Source: Lachnospiraceae bacterium (GTDB lineage Bacteria > Bacillota > Clostridia > Lachnospirales > Lachnospiraceae). From it: DNA of 64,000 nt. Shown here in pieces: positions 1 through 8,654 of this stretch (position 1 is the first letter of the stretch; each line of letters begins with the position of its first letter). A program made the translations under genes and the position numbers. Under the pieces are notes generated by a model, which was given only the letters and a program-made list of their open reading frames with translations, ran no database searches and had not been told where the DNA came from. The stretch spans positions 49,439-113,438 of the forward strand of contig VSNM01000008.1 of NCBI GenBank assembly GCA_009774245.1, read 5' to 3'.

Positions 1-257
1 TCCCCTCTGCCGATCTGTTCCCTTGTCGCGATCGACACGCCGATCGCGCAGAGTCCGATGCTCAGTCCTCCCACTGCATCGACTACGCCAAACTCCTGTT
101 TTAAGGGAATCACCGCGCAGCACACGAGCAGTATAATGAGAAGCTGTACCCTGCTGATCTGTCTTTTCCTGATATCCACGATTCCTGCCGCCAACAGCAG
201 TATTCCAATTGCGACCATTAATAGTTGGTATAGCGTCAACTGAATCCCTCCATTCAT
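1..257 (-). CDS. Prepilin peptidase (A24 family), 3' end outside window
   Basis: The visible 85 residues form the N-terminal part of a membrane prepilin peptidase. A hydrophobic first helix (LLMVAIGILLLAAGIVD) is followed by DIRKRQISR, matching the D-x-R-x-R-x-I/P-N sequence after the first membrane segment of A24 peptidases, where the first catalytic aspartate lies. The second aspartate (GxGD) would be beyond the edge. The ATG at 255-257 has AGGAG seven bases upstream; a TTG at 237-239 behind GGAGGG is an alternative. It is the last visible gene of the Tad operon, 63 bp after the TadE-like gene, and the locus already has a complete prepilin peptidase at its other end, so this would be a second processing enzyme. 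Family call is fairly sure; substrate is inferred from context. Confidence 0.7.
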   Translation of the reverse strand, partial: MNGGIQLTLYQLLMVAIGILLLAAGIVDIRKRQISRVQLLIILLVCCAVIPLKQEFGVVDAVGGLSIGLCAIGVSIATREQIGRG

Positions 258-320
258 ATCCCGACTCCTATTCTCTCTTTCAATGTATTACAAAATATGT
301 TATAGCCTGTAATAATATCA

Positions 321-1277
321 TCATCCACACTTGTTGCACGCGCCTCTGCCGCCAGCCTCCGATATTGGCACAGCCATGACAGTCCGCTTTAATCCACTGC
401 ACCCCAGCGTCGAGTGATACCTGTTTCCAAAGCTGGTAATGTAAACCGTATTCCCGCAGGAATCCCCACATTCCTCACAGGGGTAATATCTGCTGCCGTC
501 CTCATTTCTCCGGGTATCCAGAAAGCTCTTGTCTACGGCCACAATGGAAAGCTTTAAATAGCTGCACGCTCTCGAGCGGTGGTACACGCTCCCATCCGGT
601 GTCATATACACAATCTCCTCATTTGCGGCGCTGCCGCCTGCACTGCCGGAAGCATTGTCATATCCCGTCCATGCTCTCGTGCGCATTCTGCTGTACATCA
701 CGCGCTGCCGATATCCGACGACTGCTGCCGGCGGCGCTATGCGGTACTCGGCGACCAGATCGATGCAGTCATCCTCCTGCATCACCGAGGAGCGCAGCCA
801 TGAAATAGACGCGGCGCCTCCTGCGAGCGGCGAATTGTCCAGATACGATGTTCCCAGCCTCGTCCGCACATTCCCGGCCGCATACAAATACGTCAGTCCG
901 AGCGATTCCGCTGCCCCTGCCGCATCTGTGCGAATCTGGCGGTACTCATAGCCATACACCGCCATCTGCTTTGCCGTATCGTGCATCGCAGCGCTCATGT
1001 TTCCCTGCAGCCGGTAGATCTCCACGATCGATATGATATTTAGAAACGCAAACAGAAAAAACGGCAGGACGAAACACGCTTCCACAGTCATACTTGCCTT
1101 TTGCCCCCTCCGTAAACGCATGTCAGAGGAGCAGAAGGACATTCTTTTTAACGCCCAGACAGAAAACTGTATGCATTGTTTTATGGAAAGCAAGTTCTCT
1201 CCCTTCTTATCTTTATTATCTTTAATCTCTTCTATATGTTCCGTATATTGTTTTCTGTCCTGCATCCAAAAGAACAT
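321..1277 (-). CDS. TadE-like pseudopilin with two C-terminal Cys/His repeats
   Basis: A single hydrophobic segment preceded by basic residues (RRGQKASMTVEACFVLPFF) is the TadE-type pilin signature: a cleavable leader, a conserved glutamate and one membrane helix. After a middle region of about 120 residues come two similar repeats of the form VYxxxxGxxYHxxxxC(S)xLK followed by CxxC (PCEECG, then ACNKCG). This resembles the Ada-type zinc-knuckle found at the ends of many secreted Firmicutes proteins, so each repeat may bind a metal. The chosen ATG has AGGAG seven bases upstream; an earlier ATG at 1304 overlaps the previous gene's stop. It would be a minor pilin of the Tad pilus. The metal-binding role is inference. 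Confidence 0.7.
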   Translation of the reverse strand: MFFWMQDRKQYTEHIEEIKDNKDKKGENLLSIKQCIQFSVWALKRMSFCSSDMRLRRGQKASMTVEACFVLPFFLFAFLNIISIVEIYRLQGNMSAAMHDTAKQMAVYGYEYRQIRTDAAGAAESLGLTYLYAAGNVRTRLGTSYLDNSPLAGGAASISWLRSSVMQEDDCIDLVAEYRIAPPAAVVGYRQRVMYSRMRTRAWTGYDNASGSAGGSAANEEIVYMTPDGSVYHRSRACSYLKLSIVAVDKSFLDTRRNEDGSRYYPCEECGDSCGNTVYITSFGNRYHSTLGCSGLKRTVMAVPISEAGGRGACNKCG

Positions 1278-1296
1278 CCGTCCACTCCTCTGTTTT

Positions 1297-2757
1297 CTAC
1301 TCATAACACATCGTTTTATCAAACACAAAATCGTGCCCATCCGCGTCTGCAAATCCAAAACTGACTTTCATATAGTCCATGCACTGGTCAATCCGAAAGC
1401 GCTCGTTGCCGGCGGTCTGTCTGAGGTCCATCTCCACGATATCAAGGCTCCTCGCCGCTTTGGTATTCCTGTCCATCAATCCCATCAGCACCCGCAGATA
1501 ATCCTGATAGGACAATCCTGCCGTTTTCTTCCCACCGCCGTTCGGTATATTTCCTGTAAAAAGATCAAGGATACTGGTATTCCATTCGCCGCTTCCCTTG
1601 ATCAGCGGAACCCTTCCGCCCCCCAAAAGCTGCCGCATATCCGACACGGTTTCCATCAGAGCCCACACGCCCAGAATGATTGCCTTCAACAGATCAGTCA
1701 GCTCCGGCGACAACAGGAGCAGACTGATGACTGCCGCGACCAGCTCCGCCTGTGACTGCTTCGAGGAATCCGCATAGATACTGGCCAGGTTTGCCGCTGA
1801 CCGGAGCGCAAACAGTACCTCCACACTGCGCCTCAGATTGCCGGCGTCACTGTTGAAGCCATACAAAATATACTCAATCTGGTACTTTAAGAGACCTGTC
1901 TCCTTTGGCTTGATATAATTCCCACACTTTTTCATCAGATACTCACCGTAGATCAGCTCATCTGCCAATCCATCCGGCCTGTCAATCCCTTCGTGCAGTC
2001 CGATGCCCTTGTTGATCGCCCCGGCTTTTTTTCGCATTGAGAAATATGACGCTGTATCCATCACGGCATCCGACACCGAGGTGCCGCCCGGAAGCGACAG
2101 CGCCAAGATTTCCCCGCCGACGATCTCGTCAAATGTGCCTGAAACCTTCGGATAAGAGTAGCCTTCCTCACTCTCCGCCCCAAACTCCTCAATCCCTTTC
2201 TCCTTCAGGTTTTCCTCAAACTCCTGCCTCTGTTCTGCGACAGCTCCCGCGACATCCTGCCCGGTCAGTCCTTTGCTGCTCACCTGATCCATATGTTCCC
2301 GCACGCCCGATATGATATCGCCGCCGTAGACAGCCTTCATGTAATTCACCGCCTGCGCCTTCCAGACCATGCATTCATCGTCCCCCGCACAGGATACCTC
2401 CGAGATCTCAAGATAGGGGTTTTGCAGCTTCAATAAATTATATTCCAATGGCATCACAAGCCCTTTGTCGGGAGTCATATTGTAACTCATGTAATCCGAC
2501 AGGCGTCCCTCAACCATACCGATACCGCCGCTGGCGCCGCCATAGGAGGAATCCACGAAGAACAGATCATACTGATTTAAGATCTCCCTGTTGTACTCGG
2601 CAAACACCGAATCCAGTCCCAGATCTGCCACAAGCTCCGCCTGCGCCCTTACGGCGCCTATCGCCGCGCCTTCGATAAAAACGAAGAGCAGCGACAGGAT
2701 GATGCCAAAAACAAGGGAAAGATATACTGTCAGATACGCATTATATCTTGTTTGCAT
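1297..2757 (-). CDS. DUF5702-type Tad-locus protein
   Basis: The protein has 486 residues with one N-terminal membrane segment (YLTVYLSLVFGIILSLLFVF) immediately followed by a conserved-looking EGAAIGAVRAQAELVADLGLDSVFAEYNRE stretch, and a mostly extracellular remainder with a second hydrophobic patch near residue 340-365. This layout is typical of the DUF5702 proteins that sit between the Flp pilin and TadE-like genes of Clostridia Tad loci. They are thought to be minor, pseudopilin-like components of the pilus base. The start overlaps the end of the Flp gene by 17 bp, so the two are probably translationally coupled. No catalytic motif is visible. Confidence 0.7.
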   Translation of the reverse strand: MQTRYNAYLTVYLSLVFGIILSLLFVFIEGAAIGAVRAQAELVADLGLDSVFAEYNREILNQYDLFFVDSSYGGASGGIGMVEGRLSDYMSYNMTPDKGLVMPLEYNLLKLQNPYLEISEVSCAGDDECMVWKAQAVNYMKAVYGGDIISGVREHMDQVSSKGLTGQDVAGAVAEQRQEFEENLKEKGIEEFGAESEEGYSYPKVSGTFDEIVGGEILALSLPGGTSVSDAVMDTASYFSMRKKAGAINKGIGLHEGIDRPDGLADELIYGEYLMKKCGNYIKPKETGLLKYQIEYILYGFNSDAGNLRRSVEVLFALRSAANLASIYADSSKQSQAELVAAVISLLLLSPELTDLLKAIILGVWALMETVSDMRQLLGGGRVPLIKGSGEWNTSILDLFTGNIPNGGGKKTAGLSYQDYLRVLMGLMDRNTKAARSLDIVEMDLRQTAGNERFRIDQCMDYMKVSFGFADADGHDFVFDKTMCYE

Positions 2758-2911
2758 TGTCTGTTACCTTCTTGAGTATCTTCTCCACCAGCGACTTGAT
2801 GCTGTCCTTAAAAATTGCGACAAGCGCTACAAGCACCACGATAATCAATACAATCTCAACTGTTCCCATTCCTTCTTCTTCTTTCATAAAGCTTCTTAAA
2901 TTTCTCATCAT
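2741..2911 (-). CDS. flp: Flp-family type IVb pilin
   Basis: A 56-residue prepilin: short basic leader (MMRNLRSFMKEEEG), then MGTVEIVLIIVVLVALVAIF, a textbook Flp1-like segment with the conserved glutamate five residues after the predicted G/M cleavage site, then a short amphipathic tail ending in KKVTDNANKI. It is the major subunit candidate of the Tad pilus. The ATG is chosen because AGAGGAG lies five bases upstream; a longer reading from 2932 would bury that ribosome site. It sits between tadC and the DUF5702 gene, the usual place in Clostridia. Confidence 0.9.
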   Translation of the reverse strand: MMRNLRSFMKEEEGMGTVEIVLIIVVLVALVAIFKDSIKSLVEKILKKVTDNANKI

Positions 2912-2940
2912 TTTTTCTCCTCTTTTCTTCATAATAAAAT

Positions 2941-4287
2941 TTAAAAATATGTCTTAAACGCCGGCACCATGATAATGATCATTGTAATCCCCAAAAGCAT
3001 CATCATAGGCACGAGCAGCTTTGTTCCTGCCTTTTCGCCCAGCTTTCGCGCTGTGTGTTTGCGCTCCGCAAAGGCATCGGCTGCCTCCTCCTTCAGTAAA
3101 AGCGGCAGGTTGGCGGCGCCTTTTCTGATGTTCTGCGACAGCATGGCGGACAGCTTCATATAGCCGGGTATCCGGCACCGTCTCCCAAACCGTTCGTAGG
3201 CCTTTGCCTGCACGACGCCGCTCTCCATCTCGTAGATTGTCAGGAGCATCTCCTCGTAGGCATACCGCCTGCTGCCGCCCTCCTCACGGCGCCGTTTGTA
3301 GTCCCTCGCAATCTTATTCCATGCATTCGGAACCGTCATGCCGGCGCCGAGCAGCAGCGCCAGAGAACTGACAATCTCAGGATAATCCATGCGCATCTGT
3401 TCTTCCCTGTCCACAACCTGTCTGTGTAGATCTCTGTCCCTGCTGTAATAGATGAAACAGGCAAGAACCGGAGTCGCCGCCAGAAACAGCAATCCCCTGC
3501 AGCTTCTCTTATAGCTCCAGCGCAGGCTCTTGTCCCCGCTTTGTGATGGGAGCGTCATATTCTGCTGCGTGCGGCTTTCCTCCTCCAGTCCGGCAATCTG
3601 TCCGGCAAGGCGTTCCGCTCTTCCGGGCTGTACCGCCTTGCTGTATATCCTGACAGTCATATCGCGCTCCATCTCATAGTTTTCGCAGGACAGCACAGCC
3701 GTCAGTTCCATCAGGACTGGCGCCGCCAGTGTATCCTGCACGAGCTTCCCTGTGTAATCCATGTAAGCCTCATCCGTGCGCCACTCCACCGTAAATGGAT
3801 ACCCCTCCACACTGTCTGCCAGGTGCATATCGTACTCTATTCTGTCCAGACTCTCGTTGGAGCCGAGAATCAACAGTTCGAGAGCGTCCATGGCCCCGTC
3901 TGACAGCTCAGTCAGTTCTTCCTGCGTAAAACTTTTTTCTGACAGCGTAACCGGAATATCATAGCTGCACTCCCCGTCATCCGCCACAAGCGTGACGCTT
4001 CTCTTTCCGCCTCCATACGCATTGCGCGCCAGCCGGTTATCCACAATCTTTGTCTCCATTCCGTCCTTAATCCACAAGCCAACGGACATAACCACACCGC
4101 AGACCACGATCAGGCTGCACACAGACAGCTTCTGAATCACATACTCTTTCTGCCGCTTTGGCGTATTGCCCGCGGGCTCCAAAGTCTGCAAATCCTCTGA
4201 CACCGCACTGTTGTACAGGATTTTGTCCGGCTTTTTGGGCATTGCCGCTAGGCGGGCGTACAGCCACCCTGCAAACCGATCACCCAC
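2941..4287 (-). CDS. tadC: TadC-like inner-membrane protein (T2SSF domain)
   Basis: About 448 residues. The C-terminal half has the type II secretion F (T2SSF) fold seen in TadC: LALLLGAGMTVPNAW, a cytosolic helical stretch, then KLLVPMMMLLGITMIIIMVP as the last membrane helix. The N-terminal half is unusual for TadC: one membrane helix (SLIVVCGVVMSVGLW) followed by about 150 residues that look extracellular, then a second helix before the F domain. It pairs with TadB to form the pilus platform. GTG at 4285-4287 is taken as the start because AAGGAGGTG lies six bases upstream. The extra extracytoplasmic domain is common to Lachnospiraceae versions as far as I recall, but that is not checked here. 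Confidence 0.82.
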   Translation of the reverse strand: MGDRFAGWLYARLAAMPKKPDKILYNSAVSEDLQTLEPAGNTPKRQKEYVIQKLSVCSLIVVCGVVMSVGLWIKDGMETKIVDNRLARNAYGGGKRSVTLVADDGECSYDIPVTLSEKSFTQEELTELSDGAMDALELLILGSNESLDRIEYDMHLADSVEGYPFTVEWRTDEAYMDYTGKLVQDTLAAPVLMELTAVLSCENYEMERDMTVRIYSKAVQPGRAERLAGQIAGLEEESRTQQNMTLPSQSGDKSLRWSYKRSCRGLLFLAATPVLACFIYYSRDRDLHRQVVDREEQMRMDYPEIVSSLALLLGAGMTVPNAWNKIARDYKRRREEGGSRRYAYEEMLLTIYEMESGVVQAKAYERFGRRCRIPGYMKLSAMLSQNIRKGAANLPLLLKEEAADAFAERKHTARKLGEKAGTKLLVPMMMLLGITMIIIMVPAFKTYF

Positions 4288-4333
4288 TGATATCACCTCC
4301 TTTTTTATAATAAATTGTTTCTGCGGCCTGATC

Positions 4334-5125
4334 TCACACATCGATATTTAATATTTTGTCCGAAAGCCGACACGCCACGACATAGACAGCAAGCGATCCG
4401 GTCATCAGAATCCAGCCAGCCAGATTGTGATACAGGCTCTCAAAATACCCTTTTGTGGTCAGCGAGATATAGAAAATGATAAAAAACGGAATATAGCGCA
4501 TAATCTGCTGTTCGAGTCTTTTTTCACTCACCACTGTCTCAATCTCACGCCGGATCTCCTGTTTATCTCCAATGATATCCGCTGTATTTGCGATAATGCC
4601 GCGCATATCGCCTCCACCTCTCTTTGCGATCTGAAAGATATCCGCAAAATCCCTGATATCCTGCACACCGCTTCTGTCCGCAAGGTTTGAGAGCGCATGT
4701 TCCAGCTGTACATTGTTGCTCAATTTGCGAAAGATCAGCCGCAGCTCCTTTGCCATCACGGACTCCTTCCCATACAGCAGCACGATGTCACGATACGACT
4801 CCTGAAATGCGTTCTCAACACTGTAGCCTGCCTGCAGATTTGACGAGACACTCAGAATCGTCTCGCGAAATTCTATTTCAAGCTTTCTCTTCCTCTTCTG
4901 GCACTCCGATGCGCCCCTGCCCTTAAACGACCAGACCACGAACGGCATCAATAGCAGCCACGCGATCACGCTGTCGTAAAAAAGCCAGCCGACCATCGCC
5001 ATAAACACACCTCCCGCCAGGAGATGCAGCGCGATCTCGTGTCCGGAAAATATGTATCTCGTGTAATCCGTCTCGGGTGGCAGCCGCCCCCTTGCGATTG
5101 TCTTATCATCCCTGTTTCTCTTCAT
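4334..5125 (-). CDS. tadB: TadB-like inner-membrane platform protein
   Basis: 263 residues with two N-terminal membrane helices (LHLLAGGVFMAMVGWLF, VIAWLLLMPFVVWSF), the T2SSF cytosolic domain including FRETILSVSSNLQAGYSVENAF and the KRGGGDMRGII loop, and two C-terminal helices. This is the normal size and layout of TadB, the platform protein that couples the CpaF ATPase to pilin assembly. Ribosome site GGGAGG precedes the ATG. It is 19 bp downstream of the ATPase gene and 46 bp upstream of tadC, consistent with one operon. Confidence 0.88.
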   Translation of the reverse strand: MKRNRDDKTIARGRLPPETDYTRYIFSGHEIALHLLAGGVFMAMVGWLFYDSVIAWLLLMPFVVWSFKGRGASECQKRKRKLEIEFRETILSVSSNLQAGYSVENAFQESYRDIVLLYGKESVMAKELRLIFRKLSNNVQLEHALSNLADRSGVQDIRDFADIFQIAKRGGGDMRGIIANTADIIGDKQEIRREIETVVSEKRLEQQIMRYIPFFIIFYISLTTKGYFESLYHNLAGWILMTGSLAVYVVACRLSDKILNIDV

Positions 5126-5144
5126 ATCGTCCTCCCTTCCTCCG

Positions 5145-6380
5145 CTATGCTATCCCTGCGGAACACAGCTTTCCCGTATGCGTCAGCTCTCCTGTCTTCA
5201 CAAACGTGCCCAATACCCTGCCGCGCTCCTCTCCGGTCTCCTGAAACTGATACAGCGGCGCAGTGAGAATCTCCCCGTCCTCATAGCCCAGTATCTCCAC
5301 GATCTCAAGAACGCGCCGTGACTTGTCGCGCAGCCGCCCAAGATGCACGATAATATCCACACCTGACGCGATCTGCCTCCTCACCGCCGCGAGCGGAAGG
5401 TCCATGCCCATCAGCACCATTGTCTCGAGTCGCGTCAGCATATCGTTTGACGAGTTTGCGTGTCCGGTTGACAGACTTCCGTCATGTCCGGTATTCAGAG
5501 CCTGCAGCATGTCAATCGCCTCACTGCCCCGCACTTCCCCGACGATAATTCTGTCCGGCCTCATGCGGAGCGACGACTTGATCAGATCGCGTATCGTGAT
5601 CTCCCGCGCGCCGTCCATGTTGGCATTTCTCGTCTCAAGCCGCACCAGATTGGGAATGCCCTGCAGCTGCAGCTCCGCAGAGTCCTCAATCGTGATGATG
5701 CGCTCCGTCTTTGGAATATAATGTGACAATGCATTGAGAAATGTCGTTTTTCCAGAGCCGGTGCCGCCGCTGATAAAAATGTTGTACCCTGCGGCGACAA
5801 GCTTTTCCAGAAAATCTGCCGCCTGCCGTGTGATCGACTCAAAGCTGATCAAATCCTCCATAGAGATCGGATGGTCCGGAAAACGCCGTATCGTGATGAT
5901 CGGTCCGTTTAATGCAACCGGTGATAACACAATGTTTACGCGCGAGCCATTTTCAAGCCTTGCATCGGCAATCGGCAATGCCTCGTTGACGACTCTGTTG
6001 CACCGCGCCACGATCTGCTGTATCACGTTTTCGAGCTTTTCCCGCGTTTCAAAGCGTTTGTCCCACTCATAGATGCGCCCTGCCTTCTCGACAAAGATGT
6101 TTTCCGTCCCATTGACCATGATTTCCGTCACCTCATCGCAGTCCACCAGCTCCTGCAGCACATCCATTTTCCTGATCGAGTGAAATACACTCTTTCCGAG
6201 CTCCTGACGCTGTGACAGGGACAGGGCGTACTTTCTGCCCATCTGTATAATCAACGCATCGATGATCTCCTGAATCTCGGCATCCTCCATCTCCCTCGAC
6301 AAATCAATCTGCTGCCTGACGCGATCACTGATATATTCTCTGCATTCCATATATTTCTGCGATTCAAAACCTTCACTCAC
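5145..6380 (-). CDS. cpaF: Tad pilus assembly ATPase (TadA/CpaF)
   Basis: 411 residues, a full-length GspE/PilT-type hexameric ATPase that powers Flp pilus assembly at the inner membrane. Visible are the CpaF N-terminal domain (EVTEIMVNGTENIFVEKAG), Walker A GGTGSGKTTFLNA near residues 205-217, the Asp box ITIEDSAELQL, and Walker B RIIVGEVRGSEA followed by the His box TGHDGSLSTGHANS. It starts with a GTG whose GTGA overlaps the TGA of the upstream tadZ gene, indicating translational coupling. Confidence 0.95.
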   Translation of the reverse strand: MSEGFESQKYMECREYISDRVRQQIDLSREMEDAEIQEIIDALIIQMGRKYALSLSQRQELGKSVFHSIRKMDVLQELVDCDEVTEIMVNGTENIFVEKAGRIYEWDKRFETREKLENVIQQIVARCNRVVNEALPIADARLENGSRVNIVLSPVALNGPIITIRRFPDHPISMEDLISFESITRQAADFLEKLVAAGYNIFISGGTGSGKTTFLNALSHYIPKTERIITIEDSAELQLQGIPNLVRLETRNANMDGAREITIRDLIKSSLRMRPDRIIVGEVRGSEAIDMLQALNTGHDGSLSTGHANSSNDMLTRLETMVLMGMDLPLAAVRRQIASGVDIIVHLGRLRDKSRRVLEIVEILGYEDGEILTAPLYQFQETGEERGRVLGTFVKTGELTHTGKLCSAGIA

Positions 6381-7378
6381 GTTTCACCCAGCACTCCTCT
6401 CATGCAGCTTCCGACAGACGACGCCGTCAGATCTTCCAGATTTTCACAGTGTTTTTCCCAGTTGGCCGGAAGCTCAAACTCCACCGTATGCGCGAGAATC
6501 CTGTCATACTCCTTGGCCTGCATCAGACGCCTGAAATGGGACGACATCGCCCGCCCATACACACTGGTGCCATCTGTCAGCAGATACACAGCATCACTGT
6601 TCTCCAACAGGTCATAAAACCCCTGGCACGCCTCTGACAAATCCATCACAATGTACGTATAATCACTGCTGTACTGCAACAGCTTCATGACAGTCTCCCA
6701 ATCCTTCCTGCTGATGCCCACCAGATCGGCATAGTCCAGCGCCGGAGGCAGATAATCAACGCCATGGATACAGCGCTTGAGGCTGTCCAGCTTGTACAGA
6801 AGCTTGTCTGAGTGGTTCAGCACGAAATACATAAAATCCGTCACATCGGAATCATAGCTGGTCCGCAGAAGCTCCTCAAAGCCCGTAAACGGCATCATGC
6901 TCACATACAGCACCTGATGTCCTCTCTCCGCAAGCACCTGCGCCGCTCCAAGCGCCGCCACACTCTGCCCCCTGTGCCGTGCTGCTGAATAAAAGCTGAT
7001 GAGCCTTGTCTGATTCTTCCCGCGCCGCTCCACACATCCACAATTTTCGTCCCGTGCAAACTCCTCAAGCACCTGTGCAATCATGCACTCCATGGACTGA
7101 TACTTTGCGACCATGCTGTACCCTGTAATCCCCTTATACCCGTCCTCCTGCAGGATATAAATCTTTGACGCGTTCACCTTCGCAACATTCGCATCATAAC
7201 TATCCTCCCCCACAAGCAGTATCTCAAACGGCGTTTCCAGGCTGGCTTCCAGCGCCCTGCCCACAGTGTCAAAGATTAAGATCTCAAAGTCTGCCGGATT
7301 CCTTTTCTGCAGATACGCCTGCAGCATCCTCAGATAACTGCTGTCACTGTCACAAATCGCAAGCTGTCTCTCCTTCAT
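6377..7378 (-). CDS. tadZ: TadZ/CpaE-like ParA-family protein
   Basis: 333 residues: an N-terminal receiver-like part (LAICDSDSSYLRMLQAYLQKR) and a degenerate MinD/ParA part (ISFYSAARHRGQSVAALGAAQ). The canonical KGGxGK(T/S) P-loop is absent; the region reads SAARHRGQSVAA, as in TadZ proteins that have lost a strict Walker A. TadZ localises the pilus machine in the cell. The start is the ATG preceded by GGGAG; upstream in-frame sequence belongs to the intergenic space. It lies directly before cpaF (4-bp overlap). Confidence 0.75.
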   Translation of the reverse strand: MKERQLAICDSDSSYLRMLQAYLQKRNPADFEILIFDTVGRALEASLETPFEILLVGEDSYDANVAKVNASKIYILQEDGYKGITGYSMVAKYQSMECMIAQVLEEFARDENCGCVERRGKNQTRLISFYSAARHRGQSVAALGAAQVLAERGHQVLYVSMMPFTGFEELLRTSYDSDVTDFMYFVLNHSDKLLYKLDSLKRCIHGVDYLPPALDYADLVGISRKDWETVMKLLQYSSDYTYIVMDLSEACQGFYDLLENSDAVYLLTDGTSVYGRAMSSHFRRLMQAKEYDRILAHTVEFELPANWEKHCENLEDLTASSVGSCMRGVLGET

Positions 7379-7434
7379 ATATTCCCACTCCCTATGCTCT
7401 CCGCTATACTCCCGCTTTCCCGCCAGACAATCCC

Positions 7435-7947
7435 CTACGCATAGACACCAACGCACATCAGAATCAAGCTCAAAAATGCCGGGATTGACAGACGCACGAC
7501 ACACCGCTTCTGCTCCTTATTGACCTGATAGGCGTCAACCGCCCCTGTCATGGCTGCCTTTCTGAGATACCGCATCAGATACAGCAGCCGCTCCCTGCTC
7601 TCCGCATAGACAATCATCTTCACCGCCGATATTGCCGCTGCGATCGTCATCGTGACCAGCAGATAGTGAATCAATCTGTCTGTGCCCATATAGGGACAAT
7701 AACATCCCATCATCATAAAGAGCTTGACATCACCTGCCCCCAGCGCTCCCATCAGATAAAAGGGATAAAACGCAACAAAGACGACTGCCGACACGCCGAC
7801 TGCCTCCACAAGTCCTGCCACTGCACAAGTTCTGTACGCCATCACCAGCCCCGCTGTCATTCCCGCGAGAATACAGACATTTGGTATCCTGTAATAACGC
7901 CAGTCCATAAAAATGACAACACAAAACACACCTATGAGGATTCCCAT
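7435..7947 (-). CDS. cpaA: Prepilin peptidase (TadV/CpaA, A24 family)
   Basis: 170 residues, mostly membrane helices, a small single-domain A24 aspartic peptidase. The two catalytic aspartates are visible: FMDWRYYRIPN at the end of helix 1 and GALGAGDVKLFMMMG (GxGD) further on. It cleaves the leader of Flp and TadE-type prepilins. It is the first gene of the leftward Tad operon, with AAGGAAG eight bases before the ATG and a strong promoter candidate about 85 bp upstream. Confidence 0.92.
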   Translation of the reverse strand: MGILIGVFCVVIFMDWRYYRIPNVCILAGMTAGLVMAYRTCAVAGLVEAVGVSAVVFVAFYPFYLMGALGAGDVKLFMMMGCYCPYMGTDRLIHYLLVTMTIAAAISAVKMIVYAESRERLLYLMRYLRKAAMTGAVDAYQVNKEQKRCVVRLSIPAFLSLILMCVGVYA

Positions 7948-8031
7948 ACTTTACGCTTCCTTTCTTAAAATAACAATGAATTTCCCACCGAATCCGGTGA
8001 ATGATAAACCGTTCGCGACGGAACAAATATG

Positions 8032-8059
8032 ATTATATCGGATTCCCCCAGATTGTCCA
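8032..8059 (-). promoter_or_regulatory. Sigma-A-type promoter for the Tad operon
   Basis: On the minus strand TGGACA (8054-8059) and TATAAT (8032-8037) are separated by 16 bp, close to consensus. Transcription would start about 75 bp before the cpaA ATG. A TTGACA lies further upstream but its spacing to TATAAT (29 bp) is too long. A small inverted repeat (CACCG-GATT-CGGTG) lies in the leader. Confidence 0.6.
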
Positions 8060-8311
8060 CTTGAAATGTCAAAATTAGAACAGGAATTTTTTTGTTGTGA
8101 CATTTCGCCAAACAAGACACGCTATTTTCTTGTCCCTTTGTCGAATATTGTCCCATTTTCTGTGTGAATTATTACATTACGAAATTTTACGAAATTTTGT
8201 GTTATGATAGAAAATAATAAAGACTAAAAAATATACATGAAATGATCATGCATATTTTTCCTTTTTTTGGACTATACTGTTTTATATCAATTGTTGAGAA
8301 AGGACATCCCT
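8060..8311. promoter_or_regulatory. Divergent intergenic region with short repeats
   Basis: This non-coding stretch separates the Tad operon from the DUF2508 gene. It holds two direct copies of TTGTCCC (8130-8136, 8148-8154), which could be a regulator site for the Tad promoter, and an exact tandem of ACGAAATTTT (8179-8198) just before TATGAT (8203-8208), a likely -10 for the rightward gene. No good -35 is visible for that promoter. Regulatory meaning is inferred from position only. Confidence 0.3.
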
Positions 8312-8626
8312 ATGAAAACATATTTCAGTCTGAAAGGTATACTTAACCCTGCCGTAAACACCGATTCCCAGCCCCGCACGCCGCGCGACATGCTGCTCGA
8401 TGATATCCGCAAGACACAATGCGCCCTTGAAATCGCATATTCCGGATTTGACAATGTAACCGATCCCGACCTGATTGACTGTTATATCTATGAAGTCAAC
8501 TCCGCGCTGAAACGCTATCGCTTTCTATTGCAGCAGGCCGCGCAGATGCAGCTCTATGAGGAGTATCATATGGATTCCCCAGAGTACTGCGACACCAAAC
8601 CACTTGTACAGCAGCCAATCGCATGA
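8312..8626 (+). CDS. DUF2508 (YaaL-like) protein
   Basis: 104 residues, cytosolic and helical. The segment DLIDCYIYEVNSALKRYRFLLQQA matches the core of the DUF2508/YaaL family of short Firmicutes proteins of unknown function. The ATG is preceded by AGAAAGGA. In many genomes this family sits next to recR or sigK-bofA; here it stands alone between the Tad and flagellar loci. A function cannot be assigned. Confidence 0.65.
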   Translation: MKTYFSLKGILNPAVNTDSQPRTPRDMLLDDIRKTQCALEIAYSGFDNVTDPDLIDCYIYEVNSALKRYRFLLQQAAQMQLYEEYHMDSPEYCDTKPLVQQPIA

Positions 8627-8654
8627 GTGTGGTCAGTGGAGACAGCGCGGGACC

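Noticed and set aside
1033..1755. 240-residue rightward ORF opposite the TadE-like and DUF5702 genes
   Set aside because: It is antisense to two genes with clear domain evidence, its protein has no recognisable domain, and it lacks a ribosome site.
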